A stretch of 64,000 nucleotides of DNA. It comes from Rhodospirillaceae bacterium. Lineage in GTDB: Bacteria > Pseudomonadota > Alphaproteobacteria > GCA-2731375. Location: contig JABIWH010000011.1 in assembly GCA_018701215.1 (NCBI GenBank), forward strand, positions 1-64,000. Reading direction: 5' to 3'. This document shows, piece by piece, positions 9,421-18,415 of this stretch (positions are counted from its first letter, which is position 1; each line of letters begins with the position of its first letter). Position numbers and translations under genes: made by a program. The notes under the pieces were generated by a model that searched no databases, had not been told where the DNA came from, and saw only the letters and a program-made list of their open reading frames with translations.

Positions 9421-10662
9421 ATGAAAATCGCCAACGTGATCTGCGCCGCCGGCGTCAGCGGCTATTTCAACAAGGATCTTGAAGCTGCCCGCCTTGGCGC
9501 GCGCCAGGACGGCTTCGGCTTTATTGATCCACCGGTAACGCCGGGCTTTGATCAGGTGCTCCAACCCGGCCAGGCGCTTTCCGTGATGTTGCTATTGGAG
9601 GACGGGCAAGTGGCGTTCGGCGATTGCATGGATGTCATTTTCACGGGTGCGGCCGGCCGCGATCCGCTGTTCAAGGCCGAGGCGCACCGGGACGTGGTGG
9701 AAGGCCCCATCCGGGAACTGCTGATCGGGCGGGATTGTGCGGAATTCCGCCCCCTGGCCGCTGAAATCGAAGCCTTTCGGCAGGCTGGCTCGCAATTACA
9801 CACGGCCCTGCGCTTTGGCATCTCCCAGGCATTGTTGCACGCCGCCGCCCTGGCCGGCCGGCGCACGGCGGCGGAAATCATCGCCGCTGAATATGATTGC
9901 GAGATCGCCACCTCGCCGGTGCCCCTGCTGGGCATGTGCCCCACACCGCAGGAATTCATGGTCGAAAAGATGATCATGAAGCGGGTCGATATCCTGCCCC
10001 ATGGCTCTTTCGCCAACGTCGCCAACGATTTGGGCCCGGATGGGCAAAAGCTGATCGACTATGCAGCCTGGGTTTCGCAATTGATCACCAAAAAAGCGGG
10101 CGAAGACTACCACCCGGCCATCCACCTTGATGTTTATGGCACCATTGGCGAGCTGTTTGGCGGCGATATCGACAAAATCGCTGAATTCACGGGCCGGGTC
10201 GCGGCGGCGGCGGCGCCGTACCAGTTGTATCTGGAAACGCCGATGATCGCGGCAAGCCGGGCGGCGCAGATCCAGGCTTTCAAGGATCTGCGCGCCGCGC
10301 TCGCCCAACGCGGCCATAAGGTTATCCTGGTGGCCGACGAATGGTGCAATACCCTCGACGATATCCAGGCCTTTGCCGATGCGGGGGCGGCGGATTACCT
10401 GCAGGTCAAGGCGCCGGACCTGGGCGGCCTGGGCAATTCCATCGAGGCATTGTTGTATTGCCGGCGCCGGGGCGCAGGCGTCTATATGGGCGGCTCTGCC
10501 AACGAAACCGACCAATCAGCTAGACTATCGGCCCATGTGGCCTTGGCCTGCCGGGCGGATTTTCTTATGAACAAGCCCGGCCAGGGCGTCGATGAAGGCA
10601 TCTCGATCCTAACGAACGAGATGCACCGAACCCTGGCCCTGATCAAGGCACGCCAGGGCTGA
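9421..10662 (+). CDS. mal: Methylaspartate ammonia-lyase
   Basis: 413 residues from the ATG at 9421, the same length as I recall for the clostridial enzyme; a TTG at 9403 would add six residues. It catalyses (2S,3S)-3-methylaspartate to mesaconate plus ammonia (EC 4.3.1.2), an enolase-superfamily reaction in the cytosol. Signatures are LPHGSFANV with His at residue 194, HLDVYGTIGE, LVADEWCNT (metal ligand), LQVKAPDLGG with Lys at residue 330 (Lys331 in characterised enzymes) and MGGSANETDQSA. All family catalytic residues I know are present. Methylaspartate normally comes from B12-dependent glutamate mutase, which is not in the window. The CoA-transferase upstream and MaoC pair downstream fit onward metabolism of mesaconate. 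Confidence 0.93.
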   Translation: MKIANVICAAGVSGYFNKDLEAARLGARQDGFGFIDPPVTPGFDQVLQPGQALSVMLLLEDGQVAFGDCMDVIFTGAAGRDPLFKAEAHRDVVEGPIRELLIGRDCAEFRPLAAEIEAFRQAGSQLHTALRFGISQALLHAAALAGRRTAAEIIAAEYDCEIATSPVPLLGMCPTPQEFMVEKMIMKRVDILPHGSFANVANDLGPDGQKLIDYAAWVSQLITKKAGEDYHPAIHLDVYGTIGELFGGDIDKIAEFTGRVAAAAAPYQLYLETPMIAASRAAQIQAFKDLRAALAQRGHKVILVADEWCNTLDDIQAFADAGAADYLQVKAPDLGGLGNSIEALLYCRRRGAGVYMGGSANETDQSARLSAHVALACRADFLMNKPGQGVDEGISILTNEMHRTLALIKARQG

Positions 10663-10665
10663 ACA

Positions 10666-11013
10666 TTATTTGCACGGCCAGATCCGCATTAGTGCCTTGG
10701 CAATCAGGTTTTCCGCTGATCCCGGCTGTTCTTCGGGGTGATCCGCCAGCCATGCTCTGATGGCATCAACGACCTGGCCTTTGCTCGCACCTTTGGGTTG
10801 GCAGGCAGGCAGCGGACGGCCTTCTTCCTTGGCGCGCTCCAGCACGCTGGTGACATAGCGGAAGCAATAACTTTCGTTCCACGTATTGGCGCCGCCGCCG
10901 CAATATTTGTACAGCGCATTCGCATCCTGCTGATGGGCGTTCCGCGCCGCCGCCACCGTGGACGGCAAAAATAGCAACGTCATTACGAGTGTCAGGTTCC
11001 GTATTATACCCAT
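10666..11013 (-). CDS. Small secreted protein with a Rap1a/Tai-like domain
   Basis: 115 residues with a signal peptide (MGIIRN charge, LTLVMTLLFLPS core, cleavage near VAAA). The mature part has cysteines at 38, 50, 71 and 114, with the spacing and C-terminal ALMRIWPCK ending typical of Rap1a/Tai-like proteins; the CQPKGASKGQVVDAIRAWL segment also matches. Rap1a proteins of Serratia are periplasmic immunity proteins against type VI effectors, but many relatives are orphans with no effector nearby, as here. It is convergent with mal, whose stop lies three bases away. The role is unknown; two disulfide bonds are likely. Confidence 0.7.
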   Translation of the reverse strand: MGIIRNLTLVMTLLFLPSTVAAARNAHQQDANALYKYCGGGANTWNESYCFRYVTSVLERAKEEGRPLPACQPKGASKGQVVDAIRAWLADHPEEQPGSAENLIAKALMRIWPCK

Positions 11014-11197
11014 GACCTATCCACCTATGTCCTTACCCGGATTTTGCCGGCGTTGGGATCTTCGTCAACGCGTTCCTCATGAAGTTTAACACACCACGCT
11101 TAATTCCATGGCCTGGGGTTGCGCAAGCTTTGCTTTATCGGCGGCAGCTATGGCATCTTGGGAAGGAAGCTGAACGTTAAAGATAAAAGGATAATCC

Positions 11198-12361
11198 ATG
11201 CCCGTAGTTGCCGAAATCGCCGCCATGGCCGAGGAACTTGTCGCCTGGCGGCGCGATATTCATGCCCATCCCGAACTTGGTTTCGAGGAAGACCGTACGG
11301 CGGCTTTCGTCGCCGCCAAGTTGGAGGAATTCGGCATTCAGGTGACCCGCGGCATCGGCAAGACCGGGGTTGTCGGCGTCTTGAAGGTGGGCAACGAGAC
11401 CAAGGCGGTAGGTCTGCGCGCCGATATGGACGCCCTGCCGATCATGGAGCAGAATGGTTTTGAGCACCGCTCCACCAAGGACGGCACCATGCATGCCTGC
11501 GGCCATGACGGCCATACGGTGATGTTGTTGGCGGCGGCCAGGTATCTCGCCGACAGCCAGGATTTTCGCGGTCAGGTGAATTTCATCTTTCAACCGGCCG
11601 AGGAAGGCATCGGCGGTGCCAAGGCGATGATCGCTGATGGTCTGTTCGAACAGTTCCCTTGCGATACCCTATATGCCATGCATAACCGCCCCGGCATGGC
11701 GGTGGGCCATTATGGCGCCGCGTCTGGAATACGGACGGCGGCCGGGGCGTTTTTCGATATCGATATTCAGGGCAGGGGCGCCCATGGCGCGCACCCAGAT
11801 CATGGTATTGATCCGGTAACGATCGCGGGCGAGATGATTGGCGCCCTACAAACGATCGTGGCGCGCAATCTGCCGCCGTCGACCACCGCCGTGTTGTCCA
11901 TTACCCAGGTTCATGCCGGTGACGCCTACAACGTGATCCCGCAAACCGCGCGGCTGTCGGGCACCGTGCGGACCATGACCATGGATGTGATGGAGCGAAT
12001 TCAGAGCCGGATGGAAAAACTGGTCAAGAGCATCGCCGAGGGCCATGAAGCCAGCGCCGAAACGGATTTCCGGGTGATTTTTCATCCCGTCTTCAACGCC
12101 GAGGAACCAACGGCGCTGGCGGCGGAAGTCTGCGATGAGCTGGTCGGTGCCGATCAGGTCAGGAAGGATCTGCCGCCTGGGACCGGCTCGGAAGATTTCG
12201 CCTTTATGTCCGAGCAGATACCCAGCTGTTATATTCATGTGGGCAACGGCGCCGACAGCACCCCGGTGCATAATCCAGGTTATGACTTCAACGACGAAGC
12301 CTTGGTCTATGGCGCCAGTTTCTTTGCCCGTATTGTGGAACGCAGTTTACAGCCGGATTAA
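11198..12361 (+). CDS. M20 family amidohydrolase (hippurate hydrolase/aminoacylase type)
   Basis: 387 residues. Metal and catalytic motifs are WRRDIHAHPELGFEE near the start, GLRADMDALPI, MHACGHDGHTVMLL, FIFQPAEEGIGGA and C-terminal GTGSEDFAFM with a late HNPGYDFND. This is the complete M20D set for a two-metal amidohydrolase that cleaves N-acyl amino acids or related amides. The dimerisation domain lies at residues about 185-295. It is preceded by AAAGGATAATCC and stands between the small secreted gene and the MaoC pair on the mal strand. It may release amino acids from N-acyl conjugates for the cluster; no specific substrate can be read from sequence. Confidence 0.9.
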   Translation: MPVVAEIAAMAEELVAWRRDIHAHPELGFEEDRTAAFVAAKLEEFGIQVTRGIGKTGVVGVLKVGNETKAVGLRADMDALPIMEQNGFEHRSTKDGTMHACGHDGHTVMLLAAARYLADSQDFRGQVNFIFQPAEEGIGGAKAMIADGLFEQFPCDTLYAMHNRPGMAVGHYGAASGIRTAAGAFFDIDIQGRGAHGAHPDHGIDPVTIAGEMIGALQTIVARNLPPSTTAVLSITQVHAGDAYNVIPQTARLSGTVRTMTMDVMERIQSRMEKLVKSIAEGHEASAETDFRVIFHPVFNAEEPTALAAEVCDELVGADQVRKDLPPGTGSEDFAFMSEQIPSCYIHVGNGADSTPVHNPGYDFNDEALVYGASFFARIVERSLQPD

Positions 12362-12501
12362 GCCTGTGAATGGCGGCTGAAAATAAGCGGGGGCGGGCCG
12401 CTTGTCATTGCTAATTCGTCCCAACCCCCTTCACCTGCCGCTGCCCGTCTGCCACTATGGTTCGCCGTAGCGAGGCGGCATCGTAAAGGAGGGGCTGAAA
12501 A

Positions 12502-12957
12502 GTGAGTGATTTAATTAGCGCGGAAGCGAGATCCTGGATCGGGCGCAAGGGCGAGCCTATTCATATCGAGGTCAACCGCAGCGATATTGTCAAATATTCC
12601 ATCTCGACAGAGCAGCAACAGGCAAAATTCCTGCAAGGCGACGAGGCACCCGCGATGTTCCTGTTCGGCGCCTTGCGGCCCATCGCGCCGTTGGCTGAAT
12701 TGGGACCGGATGGCTTGCCCGAAGATTCATTCCTGCCTGATCTGCCCCTAAAGCGGGTCATGGCGGGCGGTACCGAGATGACCTTCCACCGCTCGATCCA
12801 TCCTGGCGACAAACTGGTGGCGACCCGTTCGCTGGCCGATCTGATCGAAAAACAGGGTAGCACCGGGCCGTTGATTTTCGTGGTCTACAATATGCGCGTG
12901 GAGACCGAGGCGGGTGAGTTGGTGTTGGAAGAAAAGCAGACGAGGATCATGCGATGA
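12502..12957 (+). CDS. FAS1-like dehydratase (MaoC N-terminal half), probable mesaconyl-CoA hydratase subunit
   Basis: 151 residues starting with GTG behind AAAGGAGGGG. It is a single hot-dog domain of the MaoC-dehydratase N-terminal class: the FLFGALRPIAPL segment and GGTEMTFHRSIHPGDKLVATRSLADLIEKQG, with central helix and beta-sheet. Such N-half proteins lack the catalytic Asp/His and pair with a C-half protein. The next gene overlaps by four bases and carries the catalytic hot dog. In fused form this architecture is seen in mesaconyl-C4-CoA hydratase of the 3-hydroxypropionate bicycle and in 3-hydroxyacyl-ACP dehydratase-like enzymes. Hydration of mesaconyl-CoA is inferred from the mal and mct neighbours. 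Confidence 0.75.
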   Translation: MSDLISAEARSWIGRKGEPIHIEVNRSDIVKYSISTEQQQAKFLQGDEAPAMFLFGALRPIAPLAELGPDGLPEDSFLPDLPLKRVMAGGTEMTFHRSIHPGDKLVATRSLADLIEKQGSTGPLIFVVYNMRVETEAGELVLEEKQTRIMR

Positions 12958-13370
12958 GTAATTTTGAAATTGCAGCTCTGTCCATAGGCGAGGCTTTGCC
13001 CGAGCGTCAGCATACGGCGACCAATGTTTCATTGTTCTGCTACAACGCGGCGATCTGGAATCCCCATCGCATTCATTACGACGAACCCTACACCAAGAAT
13101 GTGGAGAAGCATCCCGGCGTGGTTATCGACGGCCCCCTGCAGGGCGATTGGCTGAACCAAGTGGTGGTTAACTGGATGGGTGACAATGCCACCTTGGTGC
13201 AGTTCAACTATTCCAACCGGCGCGCCTCCTACATTGGCGAGACGTTGACATCCGGCGGCAGCATTACCGCGATCGACGCCGCCGCCGGCACAGTGGACAT
13301 GGAAATCTTCATCAAGAACGAAAACGGCGATGTGATCACGCCGGGCACGGCACGGGTCAGGTTCGCCTGA
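12954..13370 (+). CDS. MaoC-like hydratase catalytic subunit, partner of the preceding gene
   Basis: 138 residues. The R-hydratase catalytic motif is visible as IWNPHRIHYDEPYT (residues about 36-49), with the Asp and His used for water addition in MaoC/PhaJ enzymes, followed by GVVIDGPLQGDWLNQ. It overlaps the stop of the N-half gene (ATGA), so the two probably form a heterodimer in 1:1 ratio. The likely reaction is reversible hydration of an enoyl-CoA. With methylaspartate ammonia-lyase and an Mct-like protein upstream, mesaconyl-CoA to citramalyl-CoA or methylmalyl-CoA is the favoured substrate, which a lyase elsewhere would split. Confidence 0.78.
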   Translation: MSNFEIAALSIGEALPERQHTATNVSLFCYNAAIWNPHRIHYDEPYTKNVEKHPGVVIDGPLQGDWLNQVVVNWMGDNATLVQFNYSNRRASYIGETLTSGGSITAIDAAAGTVDMEIFIKNENGDVITPGTARVRFA

Positions 13371-13470
13371 AGCCGGCTGGCTCGAGATCATCGAAGGGGA
13401 CGATTGGGGCATGGGTTGAAGGTTAGAAAAACGATCGGCGAACGCCGGCGAAATCTGAGGGAGCGTATCG

Positions 13471-14142
13471 ATGCATATGGAATTTCAGGATATCCTGATC
13501 TTTGTCCACGTTCTGCTGTTCGGCTATTGGCTGGGTTCCGACCTGGGCGTGTTCTTTTGCGATAGCCAGTTGACCCGTGATGATTTGAGCCTGGACGAGC
13601 GCCTGCGGGTGCGCGAGATCCGGCGCAAGGTCGACATGGCGCCGCGTACCTGTGCGCCGTTGATCCTGCCCATTGGCTTTACCCTGGCCTTGCAACACGG
13701 CAGCCAAATCACCGGTGGTTGGCTGGTCATGATCTGGGTTCTCAGCCTGGCCTGGCTGGCCATGTTGTGGATCGAGAAATTCACCATCGGCACACCAAAG
13801 GAATGGGCCCTCAACCGCATTAACCGGGTGCTTTGGTTCGTGGTCGCCGCCGCCATGACCGCGCTGGGCATCTATGCCCTGATCAACGGTGAACCGGTAG
13901 CGCAGGGTTGGCTGGCCCTGAAGTTGGCGCTCTATGGCTTGATGGTGCTGAGCGCCACTTGGATACTACATGCCGCCGATCTGTGGGAGCCGATATTCGA
14001 GATGGTCCGCGCCGGCGGCGAACAGGCGGTCGAGGGCGAAAAACGCATGAAAAAGAACCGCATCAACGCCGGCAGCGCGGCGGTGACTTTGTGGTGCGTG
14101 GTATTGCTGATCGCCTTCGTCGGCTCGACCAAGCCGTTTTAG
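13471..14142 (+). CDS. Uncharacterised membrane protein, about six transmembrane helices
   Basis: 223 residues preceded by GAGGGAG. Helices lie at about 5-25 (FVHVLLFGYWLGSDLGVFF), 58-75, 80-100, 113-135, 145-172 and 200-219. A histidine in the first helix (FVHV) and a pattern of H-x-x-x-F-G-x-W-L-G recall CopD/DUF2269-like and cytochrome-b-like membrane proteins, but there are too few conserved histidines to argue for heme. A basic loop (VREIRRKVDMAPRT) follows the first helix. It lies after the MaoC pair and converges on the amine dehydrogenase gene. I do not recognise the family; a transport or small-ligand role is possible. Confidence 0.6.
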   Translation: MHMEFQDILIFVHVLLFGYWLGSDLGVFFCDSQLTRDDLSLDERLRVREIRRKVDMAPRTCAPLILPIGFTLALQHGSQITGGWLVMIWVLSLAWLAMLWIEKFTIGTPKEWALNRINRVLWFVVAAAMTALGIYALINGEPVAQGWLALKLALYGLMVLSATWILHAADLWEPIFEMVRAGGEQAVEGEKRMKKNRINAGSAAVTLWCVVLLIAFVGSTKPF

Positions 14143-14173
14143 GGTTGTTTTGAAAGAGCGCCACGCCCGCCGG

Positions 14174-16237
14174 TCAGTAATCCGGCGTCAGCTCGATCAG
14201 CTCGCGCTTAAACGGCACCTCCTCGGGCGCCTCGGCGCCCAGATCACGGGCGTATTTGTGGCCCGCATACACCGCGTCGGCAATGATTGACGGGGCGTAG
14301 CAGTCGCCGATCCGGGTTACCTTGTCGATACCGGATTGCTTTATCACTGCCTCGTCTCGCAGCAATGCGTGATAAAGCTCATCGTTGGGAATCCTGGAGG
14401 TCACGAGAACAATCGAAGCCGCTTCAACATGGCGCGGCTTTCCTGTGTAGACGCATGCTAAATCGACACCGTCGGCGCTGACCGCAACCAAATTCTGTTG
14501 CGGAACAATCCGCACTCCCAATGTCAAAAGCTTCGCCTGCACATGTTCCTGTTCCAATGTATAGGTGCTGAACTCGGACACCACCGAAGACGGTGTGATC
14601 AGCGTGACGTCCAGGCCCTTATGGCGTAGCATTTCCGCGATTACGCTTCCCATGTAGTAGTGATCATCGTCGTAGATGGCGACCGGTCCCTCAAATTCAA
14701 CGTCAGCCATGATGTCGTCGGGGGTGTATATGTTTGAGCTTCCGGCCCCGGGTACGGCCTGGTGAAGTGTTCGGCCAACGCCGTCCCTGGCCCAGGATGC
14801 CCCGGTCGCGATGGCAACCAGCGAGCAATCGGTCTCAAGCACGTCGGAGATGCTCATTGGGCTGCCGGGATAGATTTTGACGTTGGCCATTTGCCGCAAT
14901 TGCGTAGCGCGATAATCAAGCACCCGCGACCATGCGCTCAATCCCGGCAGGCGGCTCTCCCGTATCACGCGGCCGCCGATTTCGGTCTTCGCCTCGGCCA
15001 GCAGCACCTGGTAACCCCTTTGACCCAGCGCACGCGCGGCCTCCAGACCCGCCGGGCCGGCGCCCACGATCAGTACGCTGTCATCGGTGTTTTTCGCCGC
15101 TATCCGCTCCGGGTGCCAACCCTTGCGCCATTCCTCGCCCTGGGTTGGGTTTTGCGTGCAGCGTAGCGGCACGGAAGCGTTGTTGTAGGCGGCGCAGATG
15201 TTGCAGCCAATACATTCACGAATATCGTCCAGGTGTCCCTCTTCGATTTTTTTTGGCAAAAATGGGTCAGCGATCGATGGCCGCGCGGCGCCGATGAAAT
15301 CGAGAACGCCTCGTTTGATTTGCGACACCATGCTGTCGGGGGAAGTGAACCGGCCAACGCCGACGACCGGCTTCGTGGTGACGGATTTGACAAAGTCGAT
15401 ATACTGTTCCTGGAAACCTTCCGGCGCAAAACGCGAGGTCGCTGAATCGTTCTCCCAAGCGCTGATATTCACATCCCACAAGTCCGGCAGTTCGGCCAAC
15501 ATTTCAACCAACTCCCTGCCTTCCGCGCCGGCCGTCATGCCGTTTTCGCCCAGCAGTTCATCGACCGCCAGCCGTACGGCCACAGCGCAGCTTTCGCCGA
15601 CGGCGTCATGCGCATCTTCAATGCATTCGCGAAATAACCGGGCGCGGTTTTCCAGACTGCCGCCATATTCATCGCTGCGCTGGTTGTATTGCCGTGAAAG
15701 AAAGAACATCAACAAGGTGATCGCGTGCCCGGCATAGACATAGACAATATCGAAACCCGCCTGTTGGGCGAGCACGGCGGCGCGCCGGTGCCATTTCCTG
15801 AAATCGGCGATGTCTTGACGGTCCATGGCCCTGGCCTGGCCCGGGAAAGGCGCGCGGACCGGGATCGGACTGGGGGCAATGGGTGTCTCGCGGGCGTAGA
15901 AGCTCGCGGAATGATGCCCGGGGTGACAAAGTTCGACGGCTGCCAGACTGCCGTGGCGATGCACAAGTTCGGTCATCCGGGCATGGGTCGGGATGTCCTT
16001 TTCGTCCCACAATCGGATTTGCGTGCGGACATCGCCGGTGGGGTGAAAATCGCATTGCTCGGTTGAGATGACGGCCCAGCCGCCTTCCGCCTTGATCCCG
16101 CGCATCACGGCGGACGAAGTTGGAAACTGCCTGCCCATACCGCTGCAGTGGGGCACCTGGTAAAAGCGGTTCCGGGCTGTCACCGGGCCGATCTTCACCG
16201 GCTCGAACAAAACATCATAACGCCTATCACGGGCCAT
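14174..16237 (-). CDS. Trimethylamine dehydrogenase-like Fe-S flavoprotein (amine dehydrogenase, substrate uncertain)
   Basis: 687 residues from the ATG at 16237 (GGAG six bases upstream; this start aligns with TMADH, and upstream in-frame ATGs do not). Domains: an FMN barrel of the old-yellow-enzyme type, a 4Fe-4S motif, then FAD/NADH-like domains. QVPHC carries Cys31, equivalent to Cys30 that binds 6-S-cysteinyl FMN in TMADH; IVYVYAGH keeps the Tyr/His pair, AWENDSATSRF the Trp/Asp pair, and CIGCNICAAYNN plus a later Cys the cluster. The Tyr60 equivalent is Gln61, as I recall for dimethylamine and histamine dehydrogenases, and the Trp355 region reads AAYNN. It should oxidatively deaminate or demethylate an amine and pass electrons to ETF. 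Substrate unproven. Confidence 0.85.
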   Translation of the reverse strand: MARDRRYDVLFEPVKIGPVTARNRFYQVPHCSGMGRQFPTSSAVMRGIKAEGGWAVISTEQCDFHPTGDVRTQIRLWDEKDIPTHARMTELVHRHGSLAAVELCHPGHHSASFYARETPIAPSPIPVRAPFPGQARAMDRQDIADFRKWHRRAAVLAQQAGFDIVYVYAGHAITLLMFFLSRQYNQRSDEYGGSLENRARLFRECIEDAHDAVGESCAVAVRLAVDELLGENGMTAGAEGRELVEMLAELPDLWDVNISAWENDSATSRFAPEGFQEQYIDFVKSVTTKPVVGVGRFTSPDSMVSQIKRGVLDFIGAARPSIADPFLPKKIEEGHLDDIRECIGCNICAAYNNASVPLRCTQNPTQGEEWRKGWHPERIAAKNTDDSVLIVGAGPAGLEAARALGQRGYQVLLAEAKTEIGGRVIRESRLPGLSAWSRVLDYRATQLRQMANVKIYPGSPMSISDVLETDCSLVAIATGASWARDGVGRTLHQAVPGAGSSNIYTPDDIMADVEFEGPVAIYDDDHYYMGSVIAEMLRHKGLDVTLITPSSVVSEFSTYTLEQEHVQAKLLTLGVRIVPQQNLVAVSADGVDLACVYTGKPRHVEAASIVLVTSRIPNDELYHALLRDEAVIKQSGIDKVTRIGDCYAPSIIADAVYAGHKYARDLGAEAPEEVPFKRELIELTPDY

Positions 16238-16334
16238 GCGGATCTCCATTCGAAAGCCTTGAGCCTGCCAGAGAGTGTTTGCCAACTCAAGTTGGATACG
16301 GAAGCTGAGCCGCCGTCCAGGCTGTGTTGAGGCA

Positions 16335-17075
16335 CTATCCGCGCAGTAGGCGGCCAAGGCCGGGCAGGGCGGGTTCCAGCCCGGCGGCGCTCAAGGCGGC
16401 CCATAGGGTTGCCTGGCTGGAGGTGACCACCGGTTTGCCCAGGGCCTGTTCCAATTCCTCGATCAGGCCAAAGGTCGGCAGATCGGTACAGCTGATCAAC
16501 AGACCATCGGCGCCGGGGTCATCGGCCTTGTGCACCAATTGCAGAATGTCTTTCTTGGGCACCTTGTGCATCAGGGCATATTCGTGCGGTCCATTGGCGC
16601 CAAAGCCCAGGCCCTCGATGGCCCGGACCCTGATGCCCTGGCTGTCCAGGAATTCGGCTTCGTGGTCATTCAGGTTCTTGTCGTAGGGCGTGGCGACGGA
16701 CACCGTGGCGATATCAAGCGCCACCAGGGCATCAACGATCGCCGCGCCGGTGGTGACACAGGGCAGGCCGCAGACCTCCGTCATGAAATCCGCCAACGCA
16801 TGGCGCGGCGTCATCAGGGAACCGGCGGTACAGCCATAGGCGATGGCATCCAAACCAGCGGGCGCGAGGCTGTTGACCGCCAGGCGCAAATCTTCAAACG
16901 ATGCCGCCTTGCCCGCCTTGGTCGTGACGTCGGTGTGCAGCACCATGCGGGCGCCGTGGATGGAGACGCCGTCGGGCGCGGCCATGTTCCATTCCGCCTC
17001 GTTGACAGTGTTGGTGGTGGGGACGATCAGGCCAAGCTTGGCGCGCCAGCCGTATGTGGATTTAGGCTCGATCAT
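16335..17075 (-). CDS. Maleate cis-trans isomerase-like protein (Asp/Glu racemase superfamily)
   Basis: 246 residues from the ATG at 17075. The N-terminal LGLIVPTTNTVNEAEW is characteristic of maleate isomerases and arylmalonate decarboxylases. Catalytic cysteines are in AYGCTAGS (Cys82) and LLISCTDLPT (Cys196), the pair used for thiol addition to maleate. The length matches the family (about 250). The upstream monooxygenase-like gene ends 10 bases away on the same strand. With two isochorismatase-fold hydrolases on the divergent strand, maleamate to maleate to fumarate is a reasonable reading, as in nicotinate degradation; another 2-substituted malonate or maleate substrate is possible. Confidence 0.8.
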   Translation of the reverse strand: MIEPKSTYGWRAKLGLIVPTTNTVNEAEWNMAAPDGVSIHGARMVLHTDVTTKAGKAASFEDLRLAVNSLAPAGLDAIAYGCTAGSLMTPRHALADFMTEVCGLPCVTTGAAIVDALVALDIATVSVATPYDKNLNDHEAEFLDSQGIRVRAIEGLGFGANGPHEYALMHKVPKKDILQLVHKADDPGADGLLISCTDLPTFGLIEELEQALGKPVVTSSQATLWAALSAAGLEPALPGLGRLLRG

Positions 17076-17085
17076 CGAGGGGCCA

Positions 17086-18288
17086 TCACATAAAAATCGT
17101 GTCCACGTCCAGGCCCAGCCTATAGCGCCCGACATTTTCATAGTTGGTGTGCCGGGCCTGCACCTGTTGCGAGACCGCGTGGATATCGCGGAAGCGGCGC
17201 TCGAACGGTTCGTTGTCGAAAATCGCGGTGGAGCCGGCCAGGTGATAAACCTTTTCCGCCACCGCTGTGGCCTCGTTAATGGCATAGGTGGTGCACAGGC
17301 GAATGCGGGCCCGGTCTTCCATGACCAGTTCACCGGTCGCATCCACTGTCTCCCAGATCTCGCTCAAAATCGCATGCTTGTAGGCGCGGGGCGAGCCGAG
17401 CTGGGCTTCCAGTTCCGCCAGCTTGGTCTGGAACACCGGGCTATCGCGGAGCGAGCTGCGGGCGCCACGGGGTTTCTTCTCCCGCGCCAGGGCCAACAGG
17501 TCGTCGAACATGCTTTGTGCGATGCCCAGGGCGACGGAGGAAAACAGCGAGGCATAGACGGCGGTGGTGGGGAAACGAAATAGCGTTGTCTCGACCCGGA
17601 GTTCGGCTTCTGTTTCACGGTCCGAGGTCAGGCCCTCGGGGATAAACAGATCTTCCACCGTATAGGCTTCGCTGCGGGTGCCGCGCAGCCCCATGACATG
17701 CCAATCGTCGGCCATGGCCGCCTTGGCGCGGGGAAACAAAGCGGTGCGGTTGGCTTGCCGGCCCCCCGGACCAGATCCGGCGGCCAGACGGGGGGAGCCA
17801 TCGGCCTCGAACACCTTGGAGTGTCCGCCCAGCCAGGTGGCGTTGTGGCTGCCGGAGGCAAAGCGCCAGGTGCCGCTGACCAGATAGCCGCCCTCCGTGG
17901 CGGTCAGATTACCCTGCACGCCGGCACCCCAGGCCAGCACCGCATCGGCTGGGTCAAACACTTCCCGTGCCGGTTCCTCGTCCATGAAGGCGGCGGTCAT
18001 GGCACAGCCCAGGGCCTGGCCCAGGCACCAGGCGGAGGACGCATCGGCACAGGCGATGATTTCGGCCGCTTGTGCCAGTTGCGGCAACGGTAATTCCGCG
18101 CCCCCGTGCCGGCGGGGCAGGCTGAGGCGAAACAGCTGGCCATCATGCATGGCGGCCAGCGCCTCGGCCGTCAGGGCGCGCGCGGCTTCGATCCGCTCAG
18201 CCTCGGCGCGCAGCACCGGCGCCACCGCGCGCGCGTTAGCCAATGCCGATCCGGCCAGTTTCCGGCCCGTCTCTGATCTCGATGCCAT
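17086..18288 (-). CDS. Acyl-CoA dehydrogenase-fold flavin monooxygenase-like protein (group D)
   Basis: 400 residues with the acyl-CoA dehydrogenase fold: a helical N-terminal domain (LPRRHGGAELPL), a beta domain (GTWRFASGSHNATW) and a C-terminal helical bundle. The ending AGSTAIFDNEPFERRFRDIHAVSQQ, with R-x-x-RD, matches two-component flavin monooxygenases such as HsaA, C2-HpaH and DszC rather than true dehydrogenases. These use FMNH2 from a separate reductase to oxygenate aromatics or heterocycles. No flavin reductase gene is adjacent. It is co-directional with the maleate-isomerase-like gene and divergent from the isochorismatase pair across about 130 bases, suggesting a shared regulated pathway. 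Confidence 0.75.
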   Translation of the reverse strand: MASRSETGRKLAGSALANARAVAPVLRAEAERIEAARALTAEALAAMHDGQLFRLSLPRRHGGAELPLPQLAQAAEIIACADASSAWCLGQALGCAMTAAFMDEEPAREVFDPADAVLAWGAGVQGNLTATEGGYLVSGTWRFASGSHNATWLGGHSKVFEADGSPRLAAGSGPGGRQANRTALFPRAKAAMADDWHVMGLRGTRSEAYTVEDLFIPEGLTSDRETEAELRVETTLFRFPTTAVYASLFSSVALGIAQSMFDDLLALAREKKPRGARSSLRDSPVFQTKLAELEAQLGSPRAYKHAILSEIWETVDATGELVMEDRARIRLCTTYAINEATAVAEKVYHLAGSTAIFDNEPFERRFRDIHAVSQQVQARHTNYENVGRYRLGLDVDTIFM

Positions 18289-18415
18289 CGCCCCACTCGA
18301 TTTGTTTCAATTTGTACCCAGACATGACAGCCTAGTTTCGATTACCCGCTTCAGGCAAGCTGGCAATCTGATATGCTTTGTCTAGATGACGCAACAGCAG
18401 GGGAGGAACGAAGCA

